Origin: Saccharothrix carnea
Lineage (GTDB): Bacteria; Actinomycetota; Actinomycetes; Mycobacteriales; Pseudonocardiaceae
Length of the DNA stretch: 64,000 bases
Reading direction: 5' to 3'
Assembly (NCBI RefSeq): GCF_003014735.1
Contig: NZ_PYAX01000003.1
Coordinates: forward strand, 310,001 to 374,000
A model generated the notes under the pieces. That model searched no databases, was not told the origin of the DNA, and was given only the letters and a program-made list of their open reading frames with translations. Positions 9,201-16,445 of this stretch are shown in pieces (positions within the stretch are counted from its first letter, which is position 1; the number at the start of each line of letters is the position of its first letter). The position numbers were made by a program, and so were the translations under genes.

Positions 9201-9747
9201 CCAGGAACAACGACACCAGCCAGTCGCTGCCGTGCCGCCGTGCCTTACCCCGCACCACGACATCCGGGGCTTCCGCCACCACCGCCATCGGGACGAGCTG
9301 CCCTTCGGCGAGCGCCACCGTGACGGTCCCTTTCAGCGGGACTCGCCGCCACACGCGGTTGGGCAGCCCTTCCGCCGTCTCGGCGGTGACGCGCTCGTAG
9401 CGGCCCCACTTCGCGGTCACCTCAAGCCGGTCGACGTCCCCGGCGACGGTCGTGGTGAACCCGATGGAGGACAAGGCGAGGCTGGCCGTATTCGGCGCGC
9501 TGGGTTCCCGCACGCCTTCCTCCGGCTCGGCGGCGGCGCTCTCGGCCAGCTCGTCCTGGGTCTCCGGCTCGATCACCTCGCCGCGCGGCGCGAGGCGGCC
9601 CAGCGGGTAGCGGTCCAGTGGGTCTTCCCGCGTGAACTCCTCGTGCTCGCCTTCCAGCGGACCGAGGAGGTCTTTGAGCACCAGCTCCTGGAGCCGATCG
9701 CGGATGACGCGGGGTTCCGGTGGAGGGAGGACGGACGGGCGGTTCAT
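6265..9747 (-). CDS. drmA: DrmA, DISARM helicase
   Basis: The 1160-residue protein is a superfamily 2 helicase with the DISARM DrmA layout: about 460 residues of N-terminal region, then Walker A FPTGGGKTEAYLGL near residue 463, a DExH-like motif IIQDELHLISGPLGSLVGLY near 708, motif III SATVRRATQQ near 755-760, and motif VI QATSRVGRQ near 960. Cys pairs (NCPWCGTP and CADVLCPFG) near 590-630 may bind zinc. I chose ATG 9747 (MNRPSVLPPP) over a GTG/ATG 29 codons upstream because conserved-looking sequence begins here. It starts 70 bases after the stop of the zinc-ribbon gene on the same strand. Confidence 0.95.
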   Translation of the reverse strand: MNRPSVLPPPEPRVIRDRLQELVLKDLLGPLEGEHEEFTREDPLDRYPLGRLAPRGEVIEPETQDELAESAAAEPEEGVREPSAPNTASLALSSIGFTTTVAGDVDRLEVTAKWGRYERVTAETAEGLPNRVWRRVPLKGTVTVALAEGQLVPMAVVAEAPDVVVRGKARRHGSDWLVSLFLENRQPRGNGRASADWLFQAELSAAAPGGAEVFLPRPDEPSGGHPVDQDEQRGLAMTYRFVPEFAIGHGAAVTAERRTDRSERAVRLTTSTVPHAEVPATDVPNVEDDEDLEALRDVVLDMRVLAELADGPPEPLAAVLRPLVTGYRTWIEQRTEEVDGPDARLDGHRSEAVEALKTARRTADRIEAGVALLETDVDVRRAFGFANRAMAEQRVHSEAADVRRRDRTRSLAEVVAEVDVPTERSWRPFQLAFVLLNLPSLADPRHDERSPDRNKGLADLLWFPTGGGKTEAYLGLTAFTLAIRRLQPAYGGLRADEGVAVLMRYTLRLLTIQQFERATTLICAAEVLRRDDLATWGPAPFRVGLWVGGRVTPNRTDDAADWVQNVRRSRGKPTFGQGSPHQVTNCPWCGTPIDKGGIDVEKASRRTVIECADVLCPFGALPGPSDPWDRGLPVLVVDEEIYRHPPSLLIATVDKFAQLPWKGETAALFGRVGKRCDVHGYLAKDAEDADWEKKRHAGRRTEVTWLRPPDLIIQDELHLISGPLGSLVGLYETAVDLLATWRLDDGRSVRPKVVASTATVRRATQQIGDLFNRRTEVFPPSGLTVDDSYFARRRPVRDRPGRRYVGICAHGSRMKSTLIRVYVSVLGAAQRLHEEYGRNEVTDPYMTLVGYFNSLRDLGGMRRLVEDDVSARLVRADQRGLAKRYDLAQAELTSRMNSDAIRPLLDKLEIRFGDRPKGSPKPIDVLLATSMIAVGVDVPRLGVMVVTNQPKSTAEYIQATSRVGRQAPGLVFTVYNWARPRDLSHFETFEHFHQTYYRRVEALSVTPFADRAIDRGLTGVMVALVRNLELDHNGNFGARTFDRHSKLADHVVRRLGQRAEAFPRGAKQRVTEQLEQRLDQWAKAQGQPGVRLGYDQPPASGDIAGLLRRAGTPGRSGLPAPTSLRDVEPGIQLQLLPGIDPWGDEPRFRPPNDDTDGGDR

Positions 9748-9817
9748 GCGCTCGTACGGTAGTCGGCGGGAACGCGCGGAAGCGGCAGGTGGGACCGCCA
9801 CGTCGGCCGGCCGGCGT

Positions 9818-10489
9818 TCAGCATCGGCACCCACCGTTCTCGGTGACGACCATGTCGCACGAGTCGCAGCGGACGACCCTGGTGGCGATCTGATCCGGGC
9901 GCGGCAGCGAGGTGCGGCGGTGTGGGCTGGGATTGGCCTGGGGTGCGACCGTGCCGTACTTCCTCACGCGCCTGACGCGACGGCCCTTCGTCGCCGTCTT
10001 CGCGACCTTCTCCTGTTTCGATGACCCGGAAGCCGATTTGCCCTTAGCGGGTACCGTCGATTTTTCTTTCCTCGCCGACTTGGCACCCTTCACCGACGTG
10101 GGTGCGGGCTGCTTGCGATTCAATTCGTCCGCGACCATTTGTCGGGTGACGGGATGGCCGACGATCCCGGTAACGGCGCGCGCACAGTCCCTGTAAGAAC
10201 TCTGCGGATTGCGGTTGCGCCAGTCCCGAATGGCCTTCCGCCAGGTTTCAGGCTTCATCGCCGCCGACTTCCTACCCGCTGCGGAAGGCTGCGCCGCCCG
10301 CTTGCCGACGGGCTCGGCGTGCGCCCCCCGCCGGGACTCCACCACCAAGTCGTCGATGCTGAAGGGGTCCGGCCGATCGTCGTTCTCGAAGTCGAACCCT
10401 GGGAGCACATCGATCACGTGAGCGTGATCGTCGTACCAATCATTGATGCGTCCCACCACGACCTCCTCGTCCGCACTCCACCGGTTCAT
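9818..10489 (-). CDS. Unknown basic protein with C-terminal Cys cluster, first gene of the drmABC operon
   Basis: The 223-residue protein starts at ATG 10487-10489; an open frame upstream overlaps the divergent methylase gene and is ignored. Three parts are visible. Residues 1-60 are acidic (WSADEEVVVGRINDWYDDHA ...). The middle (about 80-125) contains KPETWRKAIRDWRNRNPQSS and VTRQMVADEL, which looks like a small helix-turn-helix-type segment. A Lys/Ala/Ser-rich linker then leads to CDSCDMVVTENGGCRC at the very C-terminus, four Cys in C-x2-C-x9-C-x-C spacing. It is probably a nucleic-acid binding protein. It is not one of the named Drm proteins I know. Its place ahead of drmA and divergent from a methylase suggests a regulator or accessory subunit of DISARM. 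Confidence 0.72.
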   Translation of the reverse strand: MNRWSADEEVVVGRINDWYDDHAHVIDVLPGFDFENDDRPDPFSIDDLVVESRRGAHAEPVGKRAAQPSAAGRKSAAMKPETWRKAIRDWRNRNPQSSYRDCARAVTGIVGHPVTRQMVADELNRKQPAPTSVKGAKSARKEKSTVPAKGKSASGSSKQEKVAKTATKGRRVRRVRKYGTVAPQANPSPHRRTSLPRPDQIATRVVRCDSCDMVVTENGGCRC

Positions 10490-10585
10490 CGCCGGACCGG
10501 ACCGCAGCGCTACACCTCTCGACCGGCACGGCCACTGGCTGACGGCATCGGCTAACGACCACCGGTGCATCCATGAAGAACTTCG
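10490..10585. promoter_or_regulatory. Divergent promoter region between the drmABC operon and drmMI copy 1
   Basis: This 96-base gap separates the starts of two outward-facing genes. Sequence around 10560-10640 is more AT-rich than the surroundings (it runs into the first codons of the methylase). Both operons of the left DISARM half must be expressed from here or from inside the neighbouring coding sequence. I see no clear inverted repeat or consensus boxes. Confidence 0.45.
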
Positions 10586-13500
10586 GTGTCCATTACCACG
10601 CATATAAGTGAGCAAACCTCTACTGTAACGAAAAGAGCACGCCACGCCGCCGTTGCGGAGCAACACGGAGAGTGGCTCTCCCTCCTCCGACCAGCCGGCC
10701 CTTTCATCGCCCTTCCACTCCTCGCGGAGGTTTTCCCCTCCGGCATCGACACCGTTCCCGCAGTTTTGCGCGATCGGTTACGCCAATCGTGGACGGAGTT
10801 CGACGCCGATCCCGTCCTCTTCGGGGAGGCGTGGCAGGACTTCGTGCTCGGCGAACTGCTGCGCTTCCCACCCTCTGCGCTTCGGGATGCCGCAGCCGCG
10901 AAAAACGACATCCGAGGGTCCTTCAAGCCTGATCAGGTCGTGCTGTCCCCTGCGGATGGCGACGTGCGCTTGCACCTCTACCGCCGGGACGTGGACATCG
11001 AGCTGGCTGCCCGCGTATGCCGCGACACCGGCACCGCACTGGCGCTTTCGACGAACGGCCGGTTCTGGACGCTGATCCACGCCCGGCCCGGCGGCCCTAC
11101 CAGCACCGCTGTCTTCGACGCCGATCTTTGGGCTGAAGAGCCACTGCTGTTGCGCGCGTTCGTGTCGCTGCTCTCGGCACAGCGAGTACTCGCCCCCGTC
11201 GAGCGCCCAGACACCACCGCCGCCCTGCTCGCCCGCACCGAGGAAGAGCAGAGCCGCATCACGGACACGCTCGGCGGACAAGTCCGACAGGCCGTGGAGC
11301 TGCTGGTCGGCGAGTTCTCCCGGCTCGACCGCGAAGCCCGCGGCGCGCTGCTGGTCGAGGTCGGCGAGCGCGAGATCTACCGAGCCGCGCTGACCACCCT
11401 CATGCGGTTGGTGTTCCTCCTCTACGCCGAGCAGCGCGAGCTGCTCCCGCTCCGCGACCCCGTCTACCGGGACGGCTACGCGGTCACGACGCTGCACCAG
11501 CAGCTCGGAGAGGACCGCGACCGGCACGGGGAGGAGGTGGGCGACCGGCGCAGCGCCGCGTGGTCCCGGCTGCTGGCGACGTTCCAGGCCGTGCACGGAG
11601 GCAGTGAGCACCCGGATCTCCGCATCCCCGCGCACGGCGGCTCGCTGTTCGACCTGGCCGCCCACCCGTGGCTGACTGCCATGCGCGTCACCGACCGGGT
11701 CACGCACGAGGTCCTGGAGTCGCTGCTGGTGCTCAAGCACCGCGGCAAGGCTGCCGAGCGGCTGACCTACCAGGGGTTGCACGTCGAGCAGATCGGACAC
11801 GTCTACGAAGGTCTGCTCGACCACTCCTGCCGCAAGGTCACCGAACCCCACCTGGGCCTGATCGGCAAGTGGGAACCGGGGCTGCCGCTGTCTGCGGTGG
11901 AGTCGGGCGTGGACTTCACCGACGTCTGCGGCCTGACCACCAAGCAGACGGAAAAGGCACTCGCCGCCCAACCAACCCCGGCCGACCTGGCCGCGCTGCA
12001 CGCCGCCTGCGACAACGATTCCGCACTCGCCGACCGCGTCCGACCGTTCTGGGGTCTGCTGCGTAGGGACCTACGCGGCGCCCCGACGGTCTTCCCGGCC
12101 GGGTCGGTGGTCTTCACCGGTGATGGCGGCCGGCGCAGCACCGGCACGTACTACACCCCTCGTGAGCTGGCCCGCGAGGTTGTCGAGCACACGCTCGCAC
12201 CGCTGTGTCGGGTCCGGGAACCCTCTGGTGAATTCCGGCCCCGCACCGCCGACGAGCTGCTGGCGCTCAAGGTCTGCGACCCCACCATGGGGTCCGGCGC
12301 GTTCCTCGTCTCGGCGTGCGAGTACCTCGCCGCTCGACTGGTCGAAGCGTGGGAGCGGGAAGGACTGCCCTCCGATGTCGGCGGTACTGCCGATGACGTG
12401 CGGCTGGCCGCGATGCGCCAGGTCGCGGCGCGCTGCCTGTACGGCGTGGACCACGATGACATGGCCGTGGTGCTGGCCAAGCTGTCGCTGTGGCTCGTCA
12501 CCTGGGCCAAGGGGAGGCCGTTCAGCTTCGTCGACCACGCCCTGCGCTGCGGCGACTCGCTGCTCGGTCTGACCAGCGAGCGCCAGGTCGAGCGCTTCCA
12601 CCTCGACCCGAACGGCGCGGGCCGGGAGTCGGGGCGCTGGACGTTCGGCGTCGCCGAAGACCTCATCAGCCCGGTCCTCGCCGAGGTCGCCGACCTGCGG
12701 CGATGCATCGAGGATCATGCGGCCGACGACATCCGGCAGATCACCGAGAAGCAGGAGAAGTTGTCCCGCGCGGACCACCTGACCCGACGGCTCCGGCTCG
12801 TCGCCGACGTGGTGGTCGGCGCGGCGCTGACCACGTTCGGGCAGGGCGAACAGCGTTACCGCGATCGCTTAGCCGCCGTGTCGGAAGAGGCCATCAGTCT
12901 GCTGACCGAGGAGGAGAACGGCGGTCCGGCCGAGCAACGGGTTCGCGAGGTCGTCACCGAGTGGCTCTCCACCGGCCGCCCACGCCCGCTCAGGCCGTTC
13001 CACTGGGCACTGGAGTTCCCGGAGGTCATGCGGCGCGGCGGCTTCGACGCGATCATCGGCAACCCGCCGTTCGTCGGCGGTCAGCGGCTGACCGGGTCGA
13101 TAGGGCGCGATGTTCGCGAGTACCTGGTCACCCGGTTGGCCAAGGGCAAGCGCGGCAGCGCCGACCTGTGCTCATACTTTCTGTTGCGCGACCTGCAGAT
13201 CTCGGCCGGTGGCCGCGTCGGGATCATCGCCACCAACACCATCGCCCAGGGGGACACCCGTGAGGTCGGGCTCGACCAAGTGATCTCGGCGGGTTGGCGG
13301 ATCTATCGTGCCGTCAAGTCCCAGCCTTGGCCTCAAACCAAGCAATCCGTCACGGTGTCGCTGGTGTGGGTCGGGCAGACGGAAGAGGACGAGGTCTTCT
13401 ACACGTCGTCCCTCGACTTGCCGTCTCGCGTGTCCGGTGACGCTCACCGATTAGCCGCCAACGCGGGACAGTCGTTCATCGGTTCCTACGTGCTCGGCAC

Positions 13501-14446
13501 CGGATTCTTGCTCGATCCGACCGAGGCGGCCGAATTAATCGACAGGGACAAGCGCAACAGCGATGTGCTGTTTCCCTATGTCGTCGGCGAAGACCTCAAC
13601 TCCAGAGCAGACTGCTCAGCGTCTCGATGGATCATCAACTTCCGAAATTGGGACAAGCCACAGGCGGCGACGTACCCGGACTGCTTCACTATCGTTGAAC
13701 GGGAAGTCAAGCCGTTCCGCGCCCTCAACGCCAACAAACAGCGCCGCGAGGCCTGGTGGCGCTTCACCAGACCGACTACGGAACTCTACCGAGTCGTCGA
13801 AGCCCTGGACCGGGTGCTGGCCATCGCCCGCGTCAGTGCTACCGGCCTGCCGGTGTGGGTACCAACGGGACAGGTGATGAGCGAACAGGTAGTCGTCTTC
13901 GCCACCGACCGGGACGCTCATCTGACGCTGTTGTCGAGCAACCTGCACTTCACCTGGTGGACCACCAAGGGCGAGTCGACAATGCGCAATGATGCCCGCT
14001 ACACGCCGTCCGATGGGTTCGAGACCTTCCCTCAGCCTGAGCTGACACCGCGCATGGACCGAATCGGCGAAGAGCTGCACCGGTTCCGGCGCGGGGTGAT
14101 GCTGGACCGGCACCTCGGGTTGACCAAGCTCTACAACCTCGTTCACAACGACGCCGTCAGCGATCCCGAGGTCGGGCGGCTGAGGGAACTCCACACCGAG
14201 GTGGACGAGTCGGTGGCACAGGCGTTCGGGTGGACCGACCTGGATCTCGGTCACGGTTTCCACGAGACCGCGCAAGGCCGCCGGTTCACGCTCGCACCAG
14301 CGGTCCAGGTCGAGGTGCTGGACCGGCTCCTCGAACTCAACCACCAGCGCTATGCCGAGGAGGTCGCGAACGGTCTGCACGCCAAGGGCAGGCCCAAGCA
14401 CGCGGCACGCCTGTCATCGTCCGCGAGCGGCGAGCCGCTGTTCTGA
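10586..14446 (+). CDS. drmMI: DrmMI copy 1, DISARM-type adenine-N6 DNA methyltransferase (inverted copy)
   Basis: The 1286-residue Eco57I-type N6-adenine methylase starts at GTG 10586. Motif I VCDPTMGSGAFLVS is near residues 561-574 and catalytic motif IV GNPPFVGG near 825-832 (N-P-P-F). A long N-terminal helical region and a C-terminal target-recognition region (about 900-1150) flank the catalytic core. It is clearly paralogous to the second drmMI (21327-25268): long blocks are nearly identical, for example the IIATNTIAQGDTREVGLDQ segment. In class 1 DISARM, DrmMI marks host DNA to prevent self-attack. This copy runs opposite to all other drm genes. Four in-frame TTA leucine codons (10778, 12869, 13451, 13535) are visible. 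Confidence 0.93.
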   Translation: MSITTHISEQTSTVTKRARHAAVAEQHGEWLSLLRPAGPFIALPLLAEVFPSGIDTVPAVLRDRLRQSWTEFDADPVLFGEAWQDFVLGELLRFPPSALRDAAAAKNDIRGSFKPDQVVLSPADGDVRLHLYRRDVDIELAARVCRDTGTALALSTNGRFWTLIHARPGGPTSTAVFDADLWAEEPLLLRAFVSLLSAQRVLAPVERPDTTAALLARTEEEQSRITDTLGGQVRQAVELLVGEFSRLDREARGALLVEVGEREIYRAALTTLMRLVFLLYAEQRELLPLRDPVYRDGYAVTTLHQQLGEDRDRHGEEVGDRRSAAWSRLLATFQAVHGGSEHPDLRIPAHGGSLFDLAAHPWLTAMRVTDRVTHEVLESLLVLKHRGKAAERLTYQGLHVEQIGHVYEGLLDHSCRKVTEPHLGLIGKWEPGLPLSAVESGVDFTDVCGLTTKQTEKALAAQPTPADLAALHAACDNDSALADRVRPFWGLLRRDLRGAPTVFPAGSVVFTGDGGRRSTGTYYTPRELAREVVEHTLAPLCRVREPSGEFRPRTADELLALKVCDPTMGSGAFLVSACEYLAARLVEAWEREGLPSDVGGTADDVRLAAMRQVAARCLYGVDHDDMAVVLAKLSLWLVTWAKGRPFSFVDHALRCGDSLLGLTSERQVERFHLDPNGAGRESGRWTFGVAEDLISPVLAEVADLRRCIEDHAADDIRQITEKQEKLSRADHLTRRLRLVADVVVGAALTTFGQGEQRYRDRLAAVSEEAISLLTEEENGGPAEQRVREVVTEWLSTGRPRPLRPFHWALEFPEVMRRGGFDAIIGNPPFVGGQRLTGSIGRDVREYLVTRLAKGKRGSADLCSYFLLRDLQISAGGRVGIIATNTIAQGDTREVGLDQVISAGWRIYRAVKSQPWPQTKQSVTVSLVWVGQTEEDEVFYTSSLDLPSRVSGDAHRLAANAGQSFIGSYVLGTGFLLDPTEAAELIDRDKRNSDVLFPYVVGEDLNSRADCSASRWIINFRNWDKPQAATYPDCFTIVEREVKPFRALNANKQRREAWWRFTRPTTELYRVVEALDRVLAIARVSATGLPVWVPTGQVMSEQVVVFATDRDAHLTLLSSNLHFTWWTTKGESTMRNDARYTPSDGFETFPQPELTPRMDRIGEELHRFRRGVMLDRHLGLTKLYNLVHNDAVSDPEVGRLRELHTEVDESVAQAFGWTDLDLGHGFHETAQGRRFTLAPAVQVEVLDRLLELNHQRYAEEVANGLHAKGRPKHAARLSSSASGEPLF

Positions 14447-14580
14447 CATCACCGCGTGAAGCAGGCCGGGGCGGCACGTCCGCGGCGCTGTCCCGGCCCC
14501 GCTCGATTCGCTGTGTAACGCTGCGCCCCCGCAACTGATGAACACCCGACAGACCCGCACTTCCACGGAGGTATGAAAAG

Positions 14581-15012
14581 ATGAGCGTCTGGGCCAGGCT
14601 GGAAGTCCTCGACAAGGTCCGTGCGGTGCTGCGTACTGTTCCCATCGCCAACCCGGCGGGGCACCACTTCGGCCGCCCGTTCATCACCGCCTACCAACTG
14701 GCGATCAAGCTGGACGCCGCCTATTCCGACGTCGCCAAGGAGTTGAAGGTCGAGATCGGCGGCAGCGGCATCGGCAAGCACAACAGCTTGGCCCAGTACC
14801 TGGCTGGTCAGCTGACCCGCCGCATCGGTGAAGAAGGCGCGGCCTACCCCGTGGAGGGCGCGTTCCTGTCCAAAGAGCTTCTCACGTCACTCCGGTACGC
14901 CGCCGGCGACAAGCAGATCTCCGGCAGCCTCAACGGCTACGACCTGTCCATGTTCCGCCTCCGGACGCCCCTGTCCCGCGCGGAGGTCGACGGCTCCGGT
15001 CAGGCTCCCTGA
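14581..15012 (+). CDS. Small unknown protein following drmMI copy 1
   Basis: The 143-residue protein has a good ribosome binding site (GGAGG at 14567-14571, nine bases before ATG). It begins SVWARLEVLDKVRAVLRTVP, contains HHFGRPFITAYQLAIKLD and a Gly-rich GGSGIGKHNSLAQYLAGQL near residues 59-78, and ends in a short hydrophilic tail. The last motif is not a Walker A. No membrane segment or known domain is recognised. It lies 134 bases after the methylase on the same strand, and its 3' end overlaps the convergent glycosylase-like gene by 13 bases. It could be a DISARM accessory or independent cargo. Confidence 0.7.
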   Translation: MSVWARLEVLDKVRAVLRTVPIANPAGHHFGRPFITAYQLAIKLDAAYSDVAKELKVEIGGSGIGKHNSLAQYLAGQLTRRIGEEGAAYPVEGAFLSKELLTSLRYAAGDKQISGSLNGYDLSMFRLRTPLSRAEVDGSGQAP

Positions 15013-15824
15013 TACAGGTCTCGGGCCGCCCGGATGGTCGGGGCCACGACGCCGTCGAGGTAAGGCGTCGAGAACGACCTTCCCCAGTTCAGCGACGAGT
15101 GCGGGCCCATTTGGTGCGGGTGGCCGAATGACGCCAGGTAGACGGGCGCGCCGGCCAGGTGGACGTGTTCCAGGTTCGGCGCGAGGGTTCTCGCCCGCGT
15201 CACTATGGGGTCGATCCCTGCGCGGGCAGGTCGGCTTTGCAGGACGCACAGCGTCGGCTCCAGTATCCGCACCGTGACTGCCAGGTGCGGCAGGCAGTTC
15301 GCGGTCATCACCGCGGTCCCCCGTGATGCGGTGGTCCCGGTGGCGACGGCCGAGCACAGCCGAACGTTGACCAGCGCGTAGGCGTCCATGACGTGCACCG
15401 GGCGCGGAGTGTTCGCCAGGTCGAGCATCTCGCCACGCCGGTCCGATCCCGGCTCGCGGCCGAACGCCAGTCGCAACGCGCTCGCGGTGCCTTTCATGTG
15501 CGGCTTCCGGCTGCGTGGATCACCGTCGATCACCGGCTGCTGCTCCGACCGCCGCTCCGCCAATGTGACGTGCTCGCGTTCCCTGCCGGTCTCCATGCCC
15601 AGCACGAGGACGCGCCACGGCCGGCCGTTCTCCACGATGTCGTAGTGGTGACCGACGTGCGACAACTGGCCGCGCCAGAACGACGTGCCCTGACGCCGCA
15701 ATGCCGACGCCCGACAGGCTGCCTCCTTGCTGCACCTGAATCCGCCGTCACCCAGGACGTGAGCACTCATGTACCGGTCCAGTTCGGCGATGCGTAACCG
15801 AGTCCGCTCGGGATCGCTGTGCAT
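15000..15824 (-). CDS. Uracil-DNA-glycosylase-superfamily-like protein
   Basis: The 274-residue protein begins at ATG 15822-15824. Several spaced features resemble family 4/5 uracil-DNA glycosylases: VLVLGMETGRE near residue 75 in the place of the G-x-(D/E)-P-G motif 1, an NC.P.L...I..L.P segment (ANCLPHLAVTVRILEPTLC near 180-198) and a FGHPHQ...SSLNWG stretch near 238-252 in the place of motif 2 (HPS). The Cys pair in that segment is spaced C-x15-C, as in iron-sulfur family 4 enzymes, and an N-terminal FRCSKEAACRAS gives two more Cys (C-x5-C instead of C-x2-C). No signal peptide. Fold assignment is an inference from motif spacing; catalytic activity is uncertain. Confidence 0.5.
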   Translation of the reverse strand: MHSDPERTRLRIAELDRYMSAHVLGDGGFRCSKEAACRASALRRQGTSFWRGQLSHVGHHYDIVENGRPWRVLVLGMETGREREHVTLAERRSEQQPVIDGDPRSRKPHMKGTASALRLAFGREPGSDRRGEMLDLANTPRPVHVMDAYALVNVRLCSAVATGTTASRGTAVMTANCLPHLAVTVRILEPTLCVLQSRPARAGIDPIVTRARTLAPNLEHVHLAGAPVYLASFGHPHQMGPHSSLNWGRSFSTPYLDGVVAPTIRAARDLYQGA

Positions 15825-15907
15825 GGTCACCGACAGGACGATAGATCGTCGTGCCCGCCCGCGAACGCGTCCGCCCGACACCTGCTCGCGGTGATGACGG
15901 GATCGGC

Positions 15908-16405
15908 ATGCTGGTACACCACGGACCGCGACTGCCGGAGGGGGCGGGGATGGCAAGGCTGTTGGCCGCGTTGGACGAGCACGTCACCGTCGAGTGGGGC
16001 AAGTTCGGCCTCATCGACGACGACCGGGTGGAACCCGGCGAGCCGGGCTGGTCCGCCCTGGGCTCACCGGAGACGATGCTGACCGGGAAGAACGGCGCGA
16101 TCTTCCGCAGTGGCGGCGCCATGCACCTGGCGGCCGTGCGGCTGGAGTCGTGGGACGGACCTGCGGAGCTGCCCGAAGGGCAGTGGGACGTGGTGTGGGA
16201 GGACGAGGTCCCCCTGACCTCCGGGGTGCTGCGACTGGCCACCGTGACGACCTGGGCCCCGGAGGGGACCCTGCGGCTGAGCGGTCCCGGTGTCTACGCG
16301 ATGCGGGTGCACTGCCGGGGTCGCGAGGCCGCCGCCGAAGTGGGCTCCATGCCTTACACGGAGGAGGCCGTCGAGCACTGGGTCATGCAGTTCTGGCCCC
16401 GGTGA
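15908..16405 (+). CDS. Hypothetical protein (actinobacterial, immunity-protein-like size)
   Basis: Read from ATG 15908 the protein has 165 residues (a GTG 19 codons upstream is possible but gives a random-looking Arg/Pro leader). It has EHVTVEWGKFGLIDDDRVEP near residue 25, many Trp and acidic residues, and VYAMRVHCRGREAA near the end. This mix is typical of small cytoplasmic beta-rich proteins encoded beside toxins or nucleases, but I recognise no family. It is convergent with the NucA/NucB nuclease gene across a 13-bp-stem hairpin. An immunity role is possible only as a guess from position. Confidence 0.6.
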   Translation: MLVHHGPRLPEGAGMARLLAALDEHVTVEWGKFGLIDDDRVEPGEPGWSALGSPETMLTGKNGAIFRSGGAMHLAAVRLESWDGPAELPEGQWDVVWEDEVPLTSGVLRLATVTTWAPEGTLRLSGPGVYAMRVHCRGREAAAEVGSMPYTEEAVEHWVMQFWPR

Positions 16406-16407
16406 GC

Positions 16408-16440
16408 GGCGGGACGGGCGAGGTGACCGCCCGTCCCGCC
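16408..16440. terminator. Bidirectional hairpin terminator between convergent genes
   Basis: Left arm 16408-16420 (GGCGGGACGGGCG) pairs perfectly over 13 bases with 16428-16440, with a 7-base loop. It begins just past the stop of the plus-strand gene (16405) and ends just before the stop of the minus-strand nuclease gene (16446). There is no T-run, as usual for actinobacterial terminators. Confidence 0.75.
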
Positions 16441-16445
16441 CACCG

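Noticed and set aside
10490-10666. N-terminal extension of the zinc-ribbon gene up to 10666
   Set aside because: It would overlap the coding start of drmMI copy 1; the ATG at 10489 gives a sensible protein.
15000-15824. Calling the UDG-like gene a confirmed uracil-DNA glycosylase
   Set aside because: The canonical motif residues are only partly matched, so I keep it as a superfamily-like call.
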